From NCBI GenBank assembly GCA_030803735.1, contig JAURUC010000001.1:1807501-1871500 (forward strand): a stretch of DNA of 64,000 nucleotides, in the 5' to 3' direction. The notes under the pieces were generated by a model. It made no database searches, had not been told where the DNA came from, and was given only the letters and a program-made list of their open reading frames with translations. This document shows positions 1 to 9,100 of the stretch, one piece after another. Source of the stretch: Actinopolyspora lacussalsi. GTDB lineage: Bacteria; Actinomycetota; Actinomycetes; Mycobacteriales; Pseudonocardiaceae. How positions within the stretch are numbered: position 1 is the first letter of the stretch; the number at the start of each line of letters is the position of its first letter. Made by a program: the position numbers and the translations under genes.

Positions 1-892
1 ACGACGCCTGGTAGCCGTTGTGCGGGGTGGCCGAGAGGAACAGCCGGTGCGTGAAGTGCGGGGCCAGCGTGCGGATCAGCTTGGTCTGCTGCGAGTCCAC
101 GGCGTAGACCTGCTTCGGCGCGGCCGGGGCCGCGTGGTGGGCCTCGTCCAGGATGAGCAGGTCGAAGGTGCGCGGGTAGGTCGGTCCTCCGGCGGGCAGC
201 ACCTCGTTAAGCAGCCGCTGCGCCTTGGCGCCACGCAGCCAGGGCAGGCTGACGATGGCCTTGGGGAAGATGTTGAACGGGTTGGCCGCGCTGCCGTACT
301 CGCGGCGCACCCGCGCGCAGCACTCGGAGTCGATGACCGTGAAGTCCAGGCCGAACTTCTCGGCCATCTCGTCGCGCCACTTGGCGGTCAACCCGGCCGG
401 GCAGACGATCATGATGCGCTTGCCGCGCTGGCGCAGCAGCAGCTCCTGGGCCACCAGACCGGCCTCGACGGTCTTGCCCAGGCCCACGTCGTCGGCCAGC
501 AGCAGGTTCACGCGCGGGGAGTCCATGGCGCGGGCGACCGGTTCGAGCTGGTAGTCCTCGATCGCCACGCCCGAGCGGAACGGCGCCTGCAGCGTCTTCA
601 CGTCGGCCGAGGTCACCGCCGACCAGCGCACCGCGTCCAGGAACGCGGCCAGGCGTTCCGGCGGATCGAAGTCCTGTTCGGGCAGCTCCGGCAACGAACC
701 GGCGGGCAGCACCTGCCTGCCCGGTTCGAGTTCCCAGAGCACCTCCAGCATCTCGCCGTAACGGCCGTCCTCCACGCTCTGCAGCCCCACCAGGGTGCTG
801 GTCTCGCCCTGGTCGACCTCGCTGACGACCCACTTCTGCCCACGGACCGAGACCAGCGCACCGGTCTCCAGTCCCTCACTGGTCGTTGTCAT
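1..892 (-). CDS. DISARM DrmD-like SNF2 helicase, C-terminus cut by window edge
   Basis: The first 297 residues of a large SNF2-superfamily DNA helicase/translocase are present; the rest lies beyond position 1. Visible motifs are the Walker A variant DDVGLGKT, the DEAH-type box LILDEAHH and motif III LFLSATPHNGY. The N-terminal stretch, with a short KOW-like segment (VSVRGQKWVV) and the phrase APFRSGVAIEDYQLEP before the ATPase, matches the DrmD family of DISARM phage-defence systems from memory. In DISARM, DrmD works with an adenine methylase and with DrmA, DrmB and DrmC. The ATG at 892 follows a GGGGGAAA ribosome-binding site by five bases. The methylase gene upstream is on the same strand, 163 bp away. 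Family assignment is confident; membership of a true DISARM is not. Confidence 0.85.
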   Translation of the reverse strand, partial: MTTTSEGLETGALVSVRGQKWVVSEVDQGETSTLVGLQSVEDGRYGEMLEVLWELEPGRQVLPAGSLPELPEQDFDPPERLAAFLDAVRWSAVTSADVKTLQAPFRSGVAIEDYQLEPVARAMDSPRVNLLLADDVGLGKTVEAGLVAQELLLRQRGKRIMIVCPAGLTAKWRDEMAEKFGLDFTVIDSECCARVRREYGSAANPFNIFPKAIVSLPWLRGAKAQRLLNEVLPAGGPTYPRTFDLLILDEAHHAAPAAPKQVYAVDSQQTKLIRTLAPHFTHRLFLSATPHNGYQAS

Positions 893-952
893 CGGCTTTC
901 CCCCGGCCGGATCGGTTTCCCCGCAGTCGTCGCACGAACGCGACCTGCGGAA

Positions 953-983
953 ATACTACTGACGAATGATCATTCACTGACAG
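953..983 (-). promoter_or_regulatory. Possible promoter with internal palindrome upstream of the DrmD-like gene
   Basis: On the minus strand a CTGTCA -35-like box and a TAGTAT -10-like box are separated by 19 bp. The spacer contains the perfect 12-bp palindrome GAATGATCATTC (964-975). A palindrome between -35 and -10 boxes is a common operator position, so the helicase may be repressed independently of the methylase. This is pattern-based inference only. Confidence 0.4.
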
Positions 984-1055
984 GTGTTCGGGTATCGGAT
1001 TCGCAACGACGAAGCCGGGACGATGTCGCGCCCGGCATCGCGGGGTCGCCGGTGG

Positions 1056-3212
1056 TCATCGGGAGTCCACATCGGATTCCGTTTCGGAGTCGTCGGTCGG
1101 CGGCAGCAGCGCGCCCTCGGTGAGTCCGGCGGTGGTCTCGCGGAGCGCCTCGGCCGCGATCCGGTCCACCGCGCGGGCCGACTCCCGCATCTCGTGCAGC
1201 CGCCGGAAGGCATCGCCGTAGCCGCGCTGCCGCTCCGGCGGCACCAGCGGTACCCGCAACCGCTTGGCGTCCAGCCGCAGGATCGAACTGCCGGTGGTGG
1301 CGCTGTGCGTGTTCTCCTCCGAACCGAGGAAACCGGCCAAAAACCACGCGTCGAACCGTTCCGGATCCGGCCGCAGCAGATACAACTGCCGGCCCAGCAA
1401 CGCCCCCACGTCCTCGGCCGTTGCCACGCGCACCGGCACCCGCCGCAACCCCTTGAGCGTGTCCGGCAGGATCACGTCGCCCTCGGCGATCTCCACCGTC
1501 TCCGAGGGCGGCTGCCCGGTCGAGCCGGAAGGCACCGCGTGCTCCCAGACGTCGGCGGAGGTGAGCACCCGCCGCGCCACTTCGGCACCGGCGGTCTCCT
1601 CCGCCGCACCGGAGGTCGAGATCCGGTGCAACTCCAGCGCCCCGCCCCGCAGCAGATCGGCCACAGTGGCCGACTGCCAGGCGACCGGCTCCGAACCGGC
1701 GGAACGCCACTCCGGAACGTCGAGCGAGTCGAGCAGTTCCGAACCGGCGCGGTGCAGCCGCTGCCACGACCGCAGCACCTGATCGTGCCTGCGCGCCGGA
1801 TCGACCGCACCCGCACCGGTGTGCACCTGGCGTCGCGGCGTGAGATCGACGTTCTCGTCGAGCACGTCCACGGCCGGGCGGGCGCAGGCGACTCCCGGCA
1901 CTGCCTCGAAACCCTCCGGGTCGGCCAGGAAGTCGCGCCAAGCTGGCAACACCCGCTCCCGCAGCGCCTCCCAGGACAACGCGGCACGCCCCGAGACGCG
2001 CTGCTCGCCCGAGGAGTCCGGGGGCAACGCCGTTTCCTCGGCCGGTGGCTGCAGGAACAGCACGGGGGCGACCTCGCGGTGCTCGGGGTCGGGCGCGGCC
2101 AGCAGCCACAGGTGCAGCCCGAGGTGCGAGGGCACCGCCGCGCCCGGCGGCAACCCGATCACCGCCCGCAGCGCGCCGGAACGCACCAGCTGGGAACGGA
2201 TCCGACGCCCGGAGGCCCGCTCCGCCACGCCGGGAGGCAGCAGCAGCACCGCCCGGCCGCCCGGTTCGAGGTGGGCCAGGCAGTGCTGCACCCAGGCCAG
2301 TTCGGACTCCGACTTCGGCGGCAGCCCGTAGACCCAGCGGGGGTCGTAGGCGACGTCCTCGTGGCCCCAGTCCCGCACGCCGTACGGCGGGCCACAGACC
2401 ACTCCCCCGGCACGCAGCCGCGGGAAGGCGTCCGCGCGGAGGCTGTCCCCAGTGCGGATCAACCGCTCGGCCGAAGTCGCGAGATCCAGCCGAACCGAGC
2501 TCAACGCCGCCAGCGGGTCGTGCGCGTCCTGGCCGGACACCTCGGCGGCACCGGCTTCGGCCGCCGCGAGCAGCAACCCGCCCGCCCCGCAGGCCGGGTC
2601 GAAGACTGACTTCGGGAACCGCTCCTCGCCGGGAGCCAATAGCGAGACCATCAGCTCGGCCAACGGCCGAGGGGTCGGGGTGGTGCCGGTCTCCGGGTCC
2701 TCGGTGATCAGCTCGGTGAGCACGTCCAGCGCGGCGAGCACGCCCTCGGCGGCCACGCACTCCAGCAGCGAGCGCAGCACCGTCGCCGGAACCTCGTCCG
2801 GAAGCGGCCCGCGTACCCCCGAGCTCTCGGTGAGGTTTTCGGTCATCGCCCGGTCCAGCAGCTCCCACTGCCTCGGTTCGGGCGAACCCGCGATCAGGGC
2901 GCGTTCGGAGTCGTCAAGCCCGGCCAACGCCGACAGCAGCGGCAGCAATCGGACGGCCGGGCCGCCGATCTCGTCCCCGGTTGTGCGCAGCGTGTCGCGC
3001 AGTTCCTCCCGTGGTGTTCGTCGCGGGAGCTGGCCCCGCTCCGACAGCCAGCTCCGCACCTGTTCGGCGTCGTAGGCGGGACTGCTGTCGGTTCCACCCA
3101 CCGGCGCCGGAAAGTCCGGGTGGCGTCGGCGCCAGTTGCTGACCGTCGCCCGCGTCACCCCCGCGATGCGGGAGATTTCGGCAGCGGTCAGCTGCGCGGC
3201 TGATTGGGGCAT
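1056..3212 (-). CDS. N-6 DNA methylase fused to HTH and specificity-like domains
   Basis: A 718-residue protein. Residues about 8-60 form an AlpA/MerR-like helix-turn-helix (ISRIAGVTRATVSNWRRR). SAM-binding motif I is FDPACGAGG (204-212). The catalytic motif IV position reads CGPPYG (273-278), with glycine where active N6-adenine methylases have Asn or Asp in (N/D)PPY/F. The C-terminal third (about 540-700) looks like a type I HsdS-type target-recognition region, with phrases such as EGDVIL and LVPPERQRGYGDAF, so one chain may hold both M and S functions. Similar HTH-methylases occur in Streptomyces defence loci (from memory). The start ATG is 72 bp from a divergent promoter shared with the DGQHR gene. 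The altered motif IV makes catalytic activity uncertain; a regulatory or DNA-binding role is possible. Confidence 0.85.
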   Translation of the reverse strand: MPQSAAQLTAAEISRIAGVTRATVSNWRRRHPDFPAPVGGTDSSPAYDAEQVRSWLSERGQLPRRTPREELRDTLRTTGDEIGGPAVRLLPLLSALAGLDDSERALIAGSPEPRQWELLDRAMTENLTESSGVRGPLPDEVPATVLRSLLECVAAEGVLAALDVLTELITEDPETGTTPTPRPLAELMVSLLAPGEERFPKSVFDPACGAGGLLLAAAEAGAAEVSGQDAHDPLAALSSVRLDLATSAERLIRTGDSLRADAFPRLRAGGVVCGPPYGVRDWGHEDVAYDPRWVYGLPPKSESELAWVQHCLAHLEPGGRAVLLLPPGVAERASGRRIRSQLVRSGALRAVIGLPPGAAVPSHLGLHLWLLAAPDPEHREVAPVLFLQPPAEETALPPDSSGEQRVSGRAALSWEALRERVLPAWRDFLADPEGFEAVPGVACARPAVDVLDENVDLTPRRQVHTGAGAVDPARRHDQVLRSWQRLHRAGSELLDSLDVPEWRSAGSEPVAWQSATVADLLRGGALELHRISTSGAAEETAGAEVARRVLTSADVWEHAVPSGSTGQPPSETVEIAEGDVILPDTLKGLRRVPVRVATAEDVGALLGRQLYLLRPDPERFDAWFLAGFLGSEENTHSATTGSSILRLDAKRLRVPLVPPERQRGYGDAFRRLHEMRESARAVDRIAAEALRETTAGLTEGALLPPTDDSETESDVDSR

Positions 3213-3251
3213 CGCGAGGTCCTGTCCTGTTCCGGGAGCCGAGCCGTAAAC

Positions 3252-3279
3252 AGCCTACAACATCGATCAAATCTGTAAA
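3252..3279 (-). promoter_or_regulatory. Promoter candidate for the methylase gene
   Basis: Minus-strand TTTACA and TAGGCT boxes separated by 16 bp. The -35 box faces the plus-strand TTGACA at 3285-3290, so the two promoters are back to back. The face-to-face boxes form an imperfect inverted repeat (CTGTAAAC/GTTTGACAG). GTAAACA also recurs at about 3246 and 3275. The methylase's own HTH could bind here; that is inference. Confidence 0.5.
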
Positions 3280-3284
3280 CACGT

Positions 3285-3313
3285 TTGACAGTGCTTTCAG
3301 CTTATGGTTTTAT
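3285..3313 (+). promoter_or_regulatory. Promoter candidate for the DGQHR-like gene
   Basis: A consensus TTGACA followed after 17 bp by TTTTAT (four of six matches to the -10 consensus). It lies 117 bp upstream of the gene start and is divergent from, and nearly touching, the methylase promoter. Joint control of the two arms of the cluster from this 200-bp interval is likely. Confidence 0.5.
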
Positions 3314-3368
3314 GATCACGCTTTCAACGCGGCGGGGTGTCAGGCGATCGCACCCCAGACCTGCTTTA

Positions 3369-3427
3369 CGAGAGAAGCCAGAGCCCTTCACCGAGAGAGT
3401 CCAGACCCGCTCCACGAGAGAGGAAAA
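3369..3427 (+). repeat. Three 23-bp tandem repeats in a leader region
   Basis: CGAGAGA starts at 3369, 3392 and 3415, an exact 23-bp period. The units are imperfect; the first two share CGAGAGA..CCAGA.CC and the third runs into the ribosome-binding site of the next gene (GAGAGAGGA, ATG at 3430). The array could bind a regulator or act at the RNA level. Confidence 0.6.
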
Positions 3428-3429
3428 CC

Positions 3430-4656
3430 ATGTCCATCCCCATGCCCACCAGCGAAACGGAGGGCATCCGGCTGCACGTCACCCCGTTCCGCCCGGAAGC
3501 GGTGATCGGCGCGCTCGGCCTGCCCACCCTGCTGCAGCTGGTCCCCTCCCCGAAGTCGCAGGAGAACCAGCAGGCGCTCAAACACGCCTCCGGCACGCTG
3601 CGCAGGCACGCCGAGGTACGCGGGCTGGTGCAGCGGATGCTGCGATCCACCAGCAAGGGCCGCAACGTCGCGTCGTACGCCGGGTACATGGCAGCCGGAG
3701 TGAAAGGCGATCTGGGGGCCGCGTGGTCGACACCACCGGTCACGCTCTGGCTGGGTTCGCAGCTCGCCTCGATCGGCGAGGAACTCGTCGCGGGAACCGG
3801 CATGCGAACGGTGTCCATCGCCCCCGGCTCGCCCGTGGTGGCCATCGACGGCGAGACGCAGGTCGCGGCCTGGCACGAACTCTACGACTCACCCGAGCGC
3901 TACGGACTCACCATCGACGCGCTGACCCGGATACGGGTGCCCTTCGAACTGTTCTGGGGACTGGAGGTCAAGGAGGCGCGGCAGATCTTCTACGACCGCA
4001 ACGTCGAGGGCATCACGGTCGCCAAGAACCTGGCCATGTCGATGGACCAGCGCGACTTCGGCACCCGGCTAGCGCATCTGGTGATCGACGCCGTGCGGAT
4101 CGAACGCGACGGCGAGTCCGTGCCGTTCGGCAAGTTCGTCGAGACCCGTGGCAGGCAGCTCAAGGCTTCCTCGCCCGAGGTCGTCACCCTCTCGGCGCTG
4201 CGCGTGCTGGTGGTGTGCACGCTGTTCGGCCGGGCTGGGCTCACTCGTTCGGGATCGACCCTGCGAGACGAGGAACTACCCGAGGGAGTCACCGCCGAGC
4301 AGGCCACCCGCAGGCTCGTGCCGCTGCTGTCGACGGTCATCTCGACGCTGCGGGAGCACTTCCTCGCGCGCTCGGCCGTGTCCGCCCCGGCGGTGCTGGC
4401 GGGAATCGGCATCGCGGCACACCAGGCGACCGGCTGGGCCACCACCGGCAGCACGCTAACCGAGGACGAACTGCTCCACCTGCTGTCCACAGTGTGCTGG
4501 GAACGCGAAGCCAGGTACTGGCACGGCGTGGCGGCCAGCGCCAACGCCAAGGGCACGCTGAACTTCGCGGGCGGCGCCAAGGACGCCGGGGGGCGCGTGG
4601 CCGACGCCGTCATCCACCCAGAGAGCCAGTACGGACGAAGGATCCGCGGCCGATGA
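3430..4656 (+). CDS. DndB/DGQHR-like protein
   Basis: A 408-residue protein. The segment AIDGETQVAAWHEL (138-151), followed by EARQIFYDRNVEGITVAKNL (182-201), has the layout of the DGQHR family. In DndB and its relatives a DGQHR-like box precedes a segment of the form F.D.N.....K.L. The canonical D-G-Q-H-R reads D-G-E-T-Q here, so the family motif is degenerate. DndB is a transcriptional regulator/ATPase-like protein of phosphorothioation loci, and relatives occur in deazapurine (Dpd) and other defence loci. No DndC, DndD, DndE or DpdA gene accompanies it. ATG 3430 is chosen because GAGAGAGGA precedes it at good spacing; longer upstream frames run through leader repeats. It is probably a regulatory or sensing component of the left-hand cluster. 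Confidence 0.65.
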   Translation: MSIPMPTSETEGIRLHVTPFRPEAVIGALGLPTLLQLVPSPKSQENQQALKHASGTLRRHAEVRGLVQRMLRSTSKGRNVASYAGYMAAGVKGDLGAAWSTPPVTLWLGSQLASIGEELVAGTGMRTVSIAPGSPVVAIDGETQVAAWHELYDSPERYGLTIDALTRIRVPFELFWGLEVKEARQIFYDRNVEGITVAKNLAMSMDQRDFGTRLAHLVIDAVRIERDGESVPFGKFVETRGRQLKASSPEVVTLSALRVLVVCTLFGRAGLTRSGSTLRDEELPEGVTAEQATRRLVPLLSTVISTLREHFLARSAVSAPAVLAGIGIAAHQATGWATTGSTLTEDELLHLLSTVCWEREARYWHGVAASANAKGTLNFAGGAKDAGGRVADAVIHPESQYGRRIRGR

Positions 4657-4699
4657 ACGGGAAGCAGCACACGGTGGAGCTTGATCACGTGGCCGGGTA

Positions 4700-4722
4700 G
4701 CCGGCACGTGAGTCGGCGCCTT
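4700..4722 (+). repeat. Junction repeat, copy A
   Basis: GCCGGCACGTGAGTCGGCG followed by CCTT, identical over 23 bp to 26873-26895. Similarity continues more weakly on both sides (CGTGG.CGG before, G.GTTGGG after). A one-mismatch copy of 22 bp is at 48388-48409. All three copies are intergenic. Confidence 0.75.
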
Positions 4723-4781
4723 GCTGTGTTGGGCCGGCTCTTGAGTAGCGACCTACGCGGCGAGCGGCCCGGCCTTGCAAT

Positions 4782-4942
4782 GCATCCGACTCACGCACCG
4801 GGGACACGGGCATGGTGCCGCTCATCGTCGCGATACCGGAGCAGTGGCGGTTCGAACCCGCAGCGGTGCGGGCTGCGTAGGTGGTCGTTTCGGCGCCGAC
4901 GCGCCAAAGGACCGCCACACGGCAGCGCATCCGACTCACGCA
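4782..4942 (+). repeat. Direct repeat pair GCATCCGACTCACGCA
   Basis: Two perfect 16-bp copies (4782-4797, 4927-4942), 145 bp apart, each followed by a diverged GG..AC...C...GT....CCG continuation. They probably arose by duplication of part of the local repeat element. Confidence 0.6.
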
Positions 4943-5004
4943 GCTGGGATACCCGCGCTGTTCAGCCGCATGGTTGCGCTTCGACAGCGGCACCGGTGCG
5001 ACGA

Positions 5005-5022
5005 CGATTTCGCGAGAAATCG
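5005..5022 (+). repeat. 18-bp inverted repeat, copy 1
   Basis: CGATTTCGCGAGAAATCG: 7-bp complementary arms around GCGA, so an RNA of this strand would form a stem capped by a GNRA tetraloop. Identical to the copy at 5057. Five more copies occur at 38 and 48 kb. Confidence 0.75.
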
Positions 5023-5056
5023 ACGAGCACAAAGCCACCTCATCCCAAGGGCGCGG

Positions 5057-5074
5057 CGATTTCGCGAGAAATCG
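5057..5074 (+). repeat. 18-bp inverted repeat, copy 2
   Basis: Identical 18-bp sequence and orientation to copy 1, 52 bp downstream. It ends 46 bp before the next gene start, so it lies in the leader or promoter region of the membrane protein gene. Confidence 0.75.
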
Positions 5075-5120
5075 ACGCCCCCTCTGACCGACGGTCCGCA
5101 GTGGACGAAAGGAAAACCAA

Positions 5121-5918
5121 ATGACTTACACACCGGTACCACCGCAGCAACGAAACGGTAAATTCAGCGGACTCGCACTGGCGAGCCTGATATTGGGAAT
5201 CATCGGCGCATGCGGCTCGATAATCCCGATTCTGAACAACCTGACCGCCGTAGCAGCTTTCGTGGGGATCGTCCTGGGCGCCATCGCCCTGTTCGGCACC
5301 AGGAAAGTGATGGCCGGTATCGGCACGGGGCTGGGCGTACTGGCGATCGTGATCACCGTGGTGGTCCAAGCAGCGCTGGTCAGCACCCTCGAAAGCGGTG
5401 GAGAAGCCGCGGGCTCCGCCAACAACGAACCGGAGATATCCGTACAGCCCGCCCCGAGCTCGAACGGTTCGTCCGATTCACAGTCCGGCTCGTCCCAGGC
5501 CGATTCAACGGAGTCGGGCTCGTCCGACTCATCCGAGAAACTCGGGTTCGGCGACAAGCACACCTGGGGTGGTGGCGAAACGATCTCCGTCTCGAAACCG
5601 AGCCCCTACACCGAGAGCAACCAGTTCCTCCAGCCGGAGACGGGCAAGCGATACGTCCAGTTCGACGTCCACGTGGTCAACAACGGCGACGCCGAGTACA
5701 ACGTCGCTTCGGTGGACATCACCGCACAGCACGCCGGCAAGGTCGCCCAGCAGAACTACGCCGCCGGTGACCAGCTCCCGAACACCCAACTGCCACCGGG
5801 CGGCGACGTCACCTACACCATGGTCTTCACGGTCTCCGAGGAACCGGGCGAGCTGCAGGTCAGCGTGCAGCCGAACGTGTTCGCCGCGAACACGGTCTAC
5901 TTCACGGGCAAGGTGTGA
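5121..5918 (+). CDS. Membrane-anchored DUF4190/DUF4352-like protein
   Basis: A 265-residue protein. Three hydrophobic segments (about 16-38, 42-59, 65-90) resemble the DUF4190 membrane module. A Ser/Asp/Glu-rich linker (95-140) leads to a C-terminal beta-rich domain (about 150-265) of the DUF4352 immunoglobulin-like type, with phrases such as YVQFDVHVVNNGDAEYNV. The C-terminal domain is expected outside the membrane. AAAGGA precedes the ATG. Such proteins are common and poorly characterised in actinomycetes. It sits within the left cluster but is separated from its neighbours by 464 and 197 bp, so it may be an independent passenger and not a system component. Confidence 0.75.
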   Translation: MTYTPVPPQQRNGKFSGLALASLILGIIGACGSIIPILNNLTAVAAFVGIVLGAIALFGTRKVMAGIGTGLGVLAIVITVVVQAALVSTLESGGEAAGSANNEPEISVQPAPSSNGSSDSQSGSSQADSTESGSSDSSEKLGFGDKHTWGGGETISVSKPSPYTESNQFLQPETGKRYVQFDVHVVNNGDAEYNVASVDITAQHAGKVAQQNYAAGDQLPNTQLPPGGDVTYTMVFTVSEEPGELQVSVQPNVFAANTVYFTGKV

Positions 5919-6115
5919 CCGGTGCGAACCACCGTTGTTATCCGAAAACAACCCGCACGGAACGGACAGTGAACTAGACTGCCGCAAAGCGGCCACGCCG
6001 GATAATCACTTTCGTCACCGGCTCGGGAAACGCGTTCCCGAATCTCGGATCCCGAGCCATCACGAAACCAGCGGGATCGCTCCGGCACACACCGACGTAA
6101 CCATCCGGGAAAACC

Positions 6116-9100
6116 TTGCGATTCAGGGATCGACTCAGCGAACTCGTGACGACCCTCCGGCAACTGTTCCGAACCACTGGAGACGAAGAATCGCCCGGAA
6201 CGGAACCGCGCCAAGGACAGTCGCCGAATTCCCATGACGAGGATCGAACCGACGAGCACGCCCCTTTCTCCGATCCACCGGACTCGTATCCCACCCAACC
6301 GATTCCCGCAGCGGTCATCGACCCCCGACCACCGTCCCGGCAGCCGATGCACAGCAAACCACTTCCCGAAACGCCCCGCCCGCCCAGCGAGCCCCACCCA
6401 CCCAGCGAGCATTCACTCCTCGACCCGGAAACGGTTCCGATTCCCATCGGTCCTCCGGTTACCTCTCCGGAAACGGTCCCAACGCCAGCCGAGACCGATG
6501 CCGAACCGTCGGTGCGGCGGTACACCCTGCGAGGGGTAATCCCCTTACCGGAGACAGCTGACGAGACACCGACGACCACGGGCATCGCACCAGCGGAAGA
6601 ACCGGCACCGACCCTGCCCGCACTGAAACTGCTCGAGGACAGCGAGCGTCGCTGGCGGAACACCCCGCACGCGGCGCGAGCAGCGGAAAATCCCACGGCC
6701 GGAAAACATCGCCGGAATCTGGTGCTTGTAGCACTGCAAGCCTACGAGCGGCTTCGCGCCGAGTACGCCCCCGAATCCGATCCGGACACCGTGTTCCGGC
6801 GCTGGCCGTGCTGCACCGTGGTCACGCTGGTGCGGCTGGTCGCCGACTCGCCCGAGCCCGGGGAGCCACGTGACGCGCTATCCCCACCGGCCGTCGAAGC
6901 GGCACTGGGTCCCGCAGCGGAGACACCCGTCACGATCGATGCCGACACCTGGCTGCGCGCATTCGCCTCCGCCTGGCACACCCTGACCGAACGAGACCGG
7001 AACGAACTCACGGCACACCGCGGCGAGCGGCACACCACCGCTCTGACCGCGCTGCTCTCTACCGCTGGCATCGGTGAACCACAGGCGGCGACTTTCGAGG
7101 CGGGGCTCGATCCGGATCGGAGGACGGTGGTGCTGGCCTCCGAGGTCGCATTGCCGCGACTGTGGCGCGTTCGAGCCGGAAGCGCCGTGTGCCCATTGGT
7201 CGAGAACCACTGGTTGGTGACACGACCCGCCGAGACGGTGGAGTGCCACGATCCTTTCGGAGAGTCGCAGTGGGTGCCGCTGGTCAATCCCGACGACCCG
7301 CTGTTGGTCTTCGACGCCGAGGGGGCGCTCATCCCGGCGGGAGAACCGATCCCCGCAGGGGAGGTGTGGCTGCTGCATCGCGGCGAACCGGGGCCGGGGT
7401 GCTTCGACGGGAAGCGGCAAGTGCTGGAGGAGCTCGTACCGCCGAACGGCTGGACCGGTTGGTGGCTGGGACGGGTACTGCTCGACGAGACCCGAGGCGT
7501 GCGTCCCAGGATCGGCGACGGCACGACCGGCACGCGGTTCGGTGACTGGCGTGCCGTGAACCTGGCGGCACACGCCGAGTTCGCCTTCGACGCCCCGGTT
7601 CCGACGCTACGCGACCGGGATGGGGACTCGGTTTATTCCGCCGCGCCGGTCCTGCACCTCACCGGCAGCGACACCCAGCCGTGGACGGTGGAGATCACAG
7701 GTGAGACACCCGAGCAAAGCGCCTCGTGGGAGGTGAACGCGGCTGACGGCCCGGTGGAGCTGAACGAACTGATGCCCCACCTCGCCATGGGGCGGTTCCG
7801 GATCCGAGCGGTCAACTCCGACAGGCAGGCGAACAGCACCACGTTCACCCTCGTGAAAGGCATCGTGGCCACTCCCACCCCACGGGTGCGGATGTTCCGG
7901 GAAACGGGGCAGCTCTACCGGGCACGAGTTTCGATCCGCACCCCGGAGCACGTCCGGGCGGTTCCGGAAACCGTACAGCTGAGCGAAAGCACTCGCAGCG
8001 CCGAAGTGGAGCTGCGCGCGGCCGACGACACGCGACGGCTGACGCTGCGCGTCGAGCCCGAGCACGCCGCGGTGCGGAAACGGCTGGGCACGCACAACCA
8101 GGACTGGGGAATCAATCGGCTGCACTACACCCTGGGGCAGCTGTCCGAGAACGCGTGCCTGGACCTCGCGTTACCCGAGGTGGCGCGCGAGGCGCACGAC
8201 AGGGCTCCCGTACTGCTGGCCCACGACGGGACCGGAACGCTGCAACAGCTGCGTGGACAGCAGCTGCCCGCCAACGATGTGATCCGCTACAAACTCGCCG
8301 GACTGATCGACACCGTACGCGCGCACGGCTCGTTGCGGCTCCGACTGGACCTGCCACGGCAGGGGGCAGAGCTCGCCACCGTACGACTCCCGAAACCGGC
8401 GAGTGGGGTACGGAAGCAGGGAGCCCGGCTGCTGATCACCGAGCGGGCGGTTCGGGAACGGCTGCGGGTCCGGGTGGACTGCCCGTACACACCCTGGCAA
8501 CCCACACATACCGTCGAGCTGGCCGACTCCGAGGACACCGTCCAACTGCCGCCCCGGTTCGATACCGAAGCACCACTACTGGTCACGGTGCACCACTCCT
8601 GGGCGCGACCGAACCGGACCGGCGGAGTCACACCCCCAGGAGCGGGCAGCGTCTTCCGCCTGGGCGACGAGCGCCGTATTCCGGAACTCGCCGAACCGGT
8701 CGAACAAGAAACGGCGGGCTATCTCGCAGGGCAAGGATCGCTGCCCCGCACCACCACTGCGTTACCGCTGCTGTGGGCCTCGGCCGCGCACGCCGAACAG
8801 CTACTCGAACCGTCGTCGGGCCGCGCCACGGCACAGGAATGCGCCATAAAGCTGGGGGACGATCCCGTGGCCGCGTTGCTGGCCAGTTCCGGCAGCGGAA
8901 CGAGCGCGCGCGACCTCGTACCGGTAATCGTGCGGTCCGGAATCGCCGCGCACGCCTCGCGCCAGGTGGCCGATCCCGAGCGGGTCCGTGCCATCTGGCC
9001 CAACAGACCGCTCCCCGCGCTGCTGCTGACCGGCCCGTTGCTGTTCTACCGCACCGGATCGGCGGGCTGGGAACAGGACGAACTGGACACGACGGAAACG

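Larger units (their letters stand above)
4657..5120. other. 464-bp intergenic region made mostly of repeats
   Basis: No convincing gene is visible. It contains one copy of the 22-23-bp junction repeat (4700-4722), two direct repeats of GCATCCGACTCACGCA (4782-4797 and 4927-4942) with more diverged similarity continuing to their right, and two copies of the 18-bp inverted repeat. A short inverted GTAGCGACCTAC (4745-4756) is the reverse complement of the loop of the long hairpin repeat near 48.67 kb, suggesting a rearranged fragment of that element. Confidence 0.6.

Noticed and set aside
3337..3429. N-terminal extension of the DGQHR gene
   Set aside because: The extra residues are encoded by the 23-bp leader repeats and no ribosome site precedes 3337, while GAGAGAGGA precedes ATG 3430.
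4845..4885. tRNA-like T-arm (GGTTCGAACCCGC) near 4851
   Set aside because: Only four T-stem pairs form and no acceptor, D or anticodon arm fits at the right distances.
5005..5074. CRISPR-like spaced palindromes
   Set aside because: Only two or three copies occur at each site, spacers are irregular (about 4 to 43 bp), copies are in both orientations across the genome window and no cas genes are present.
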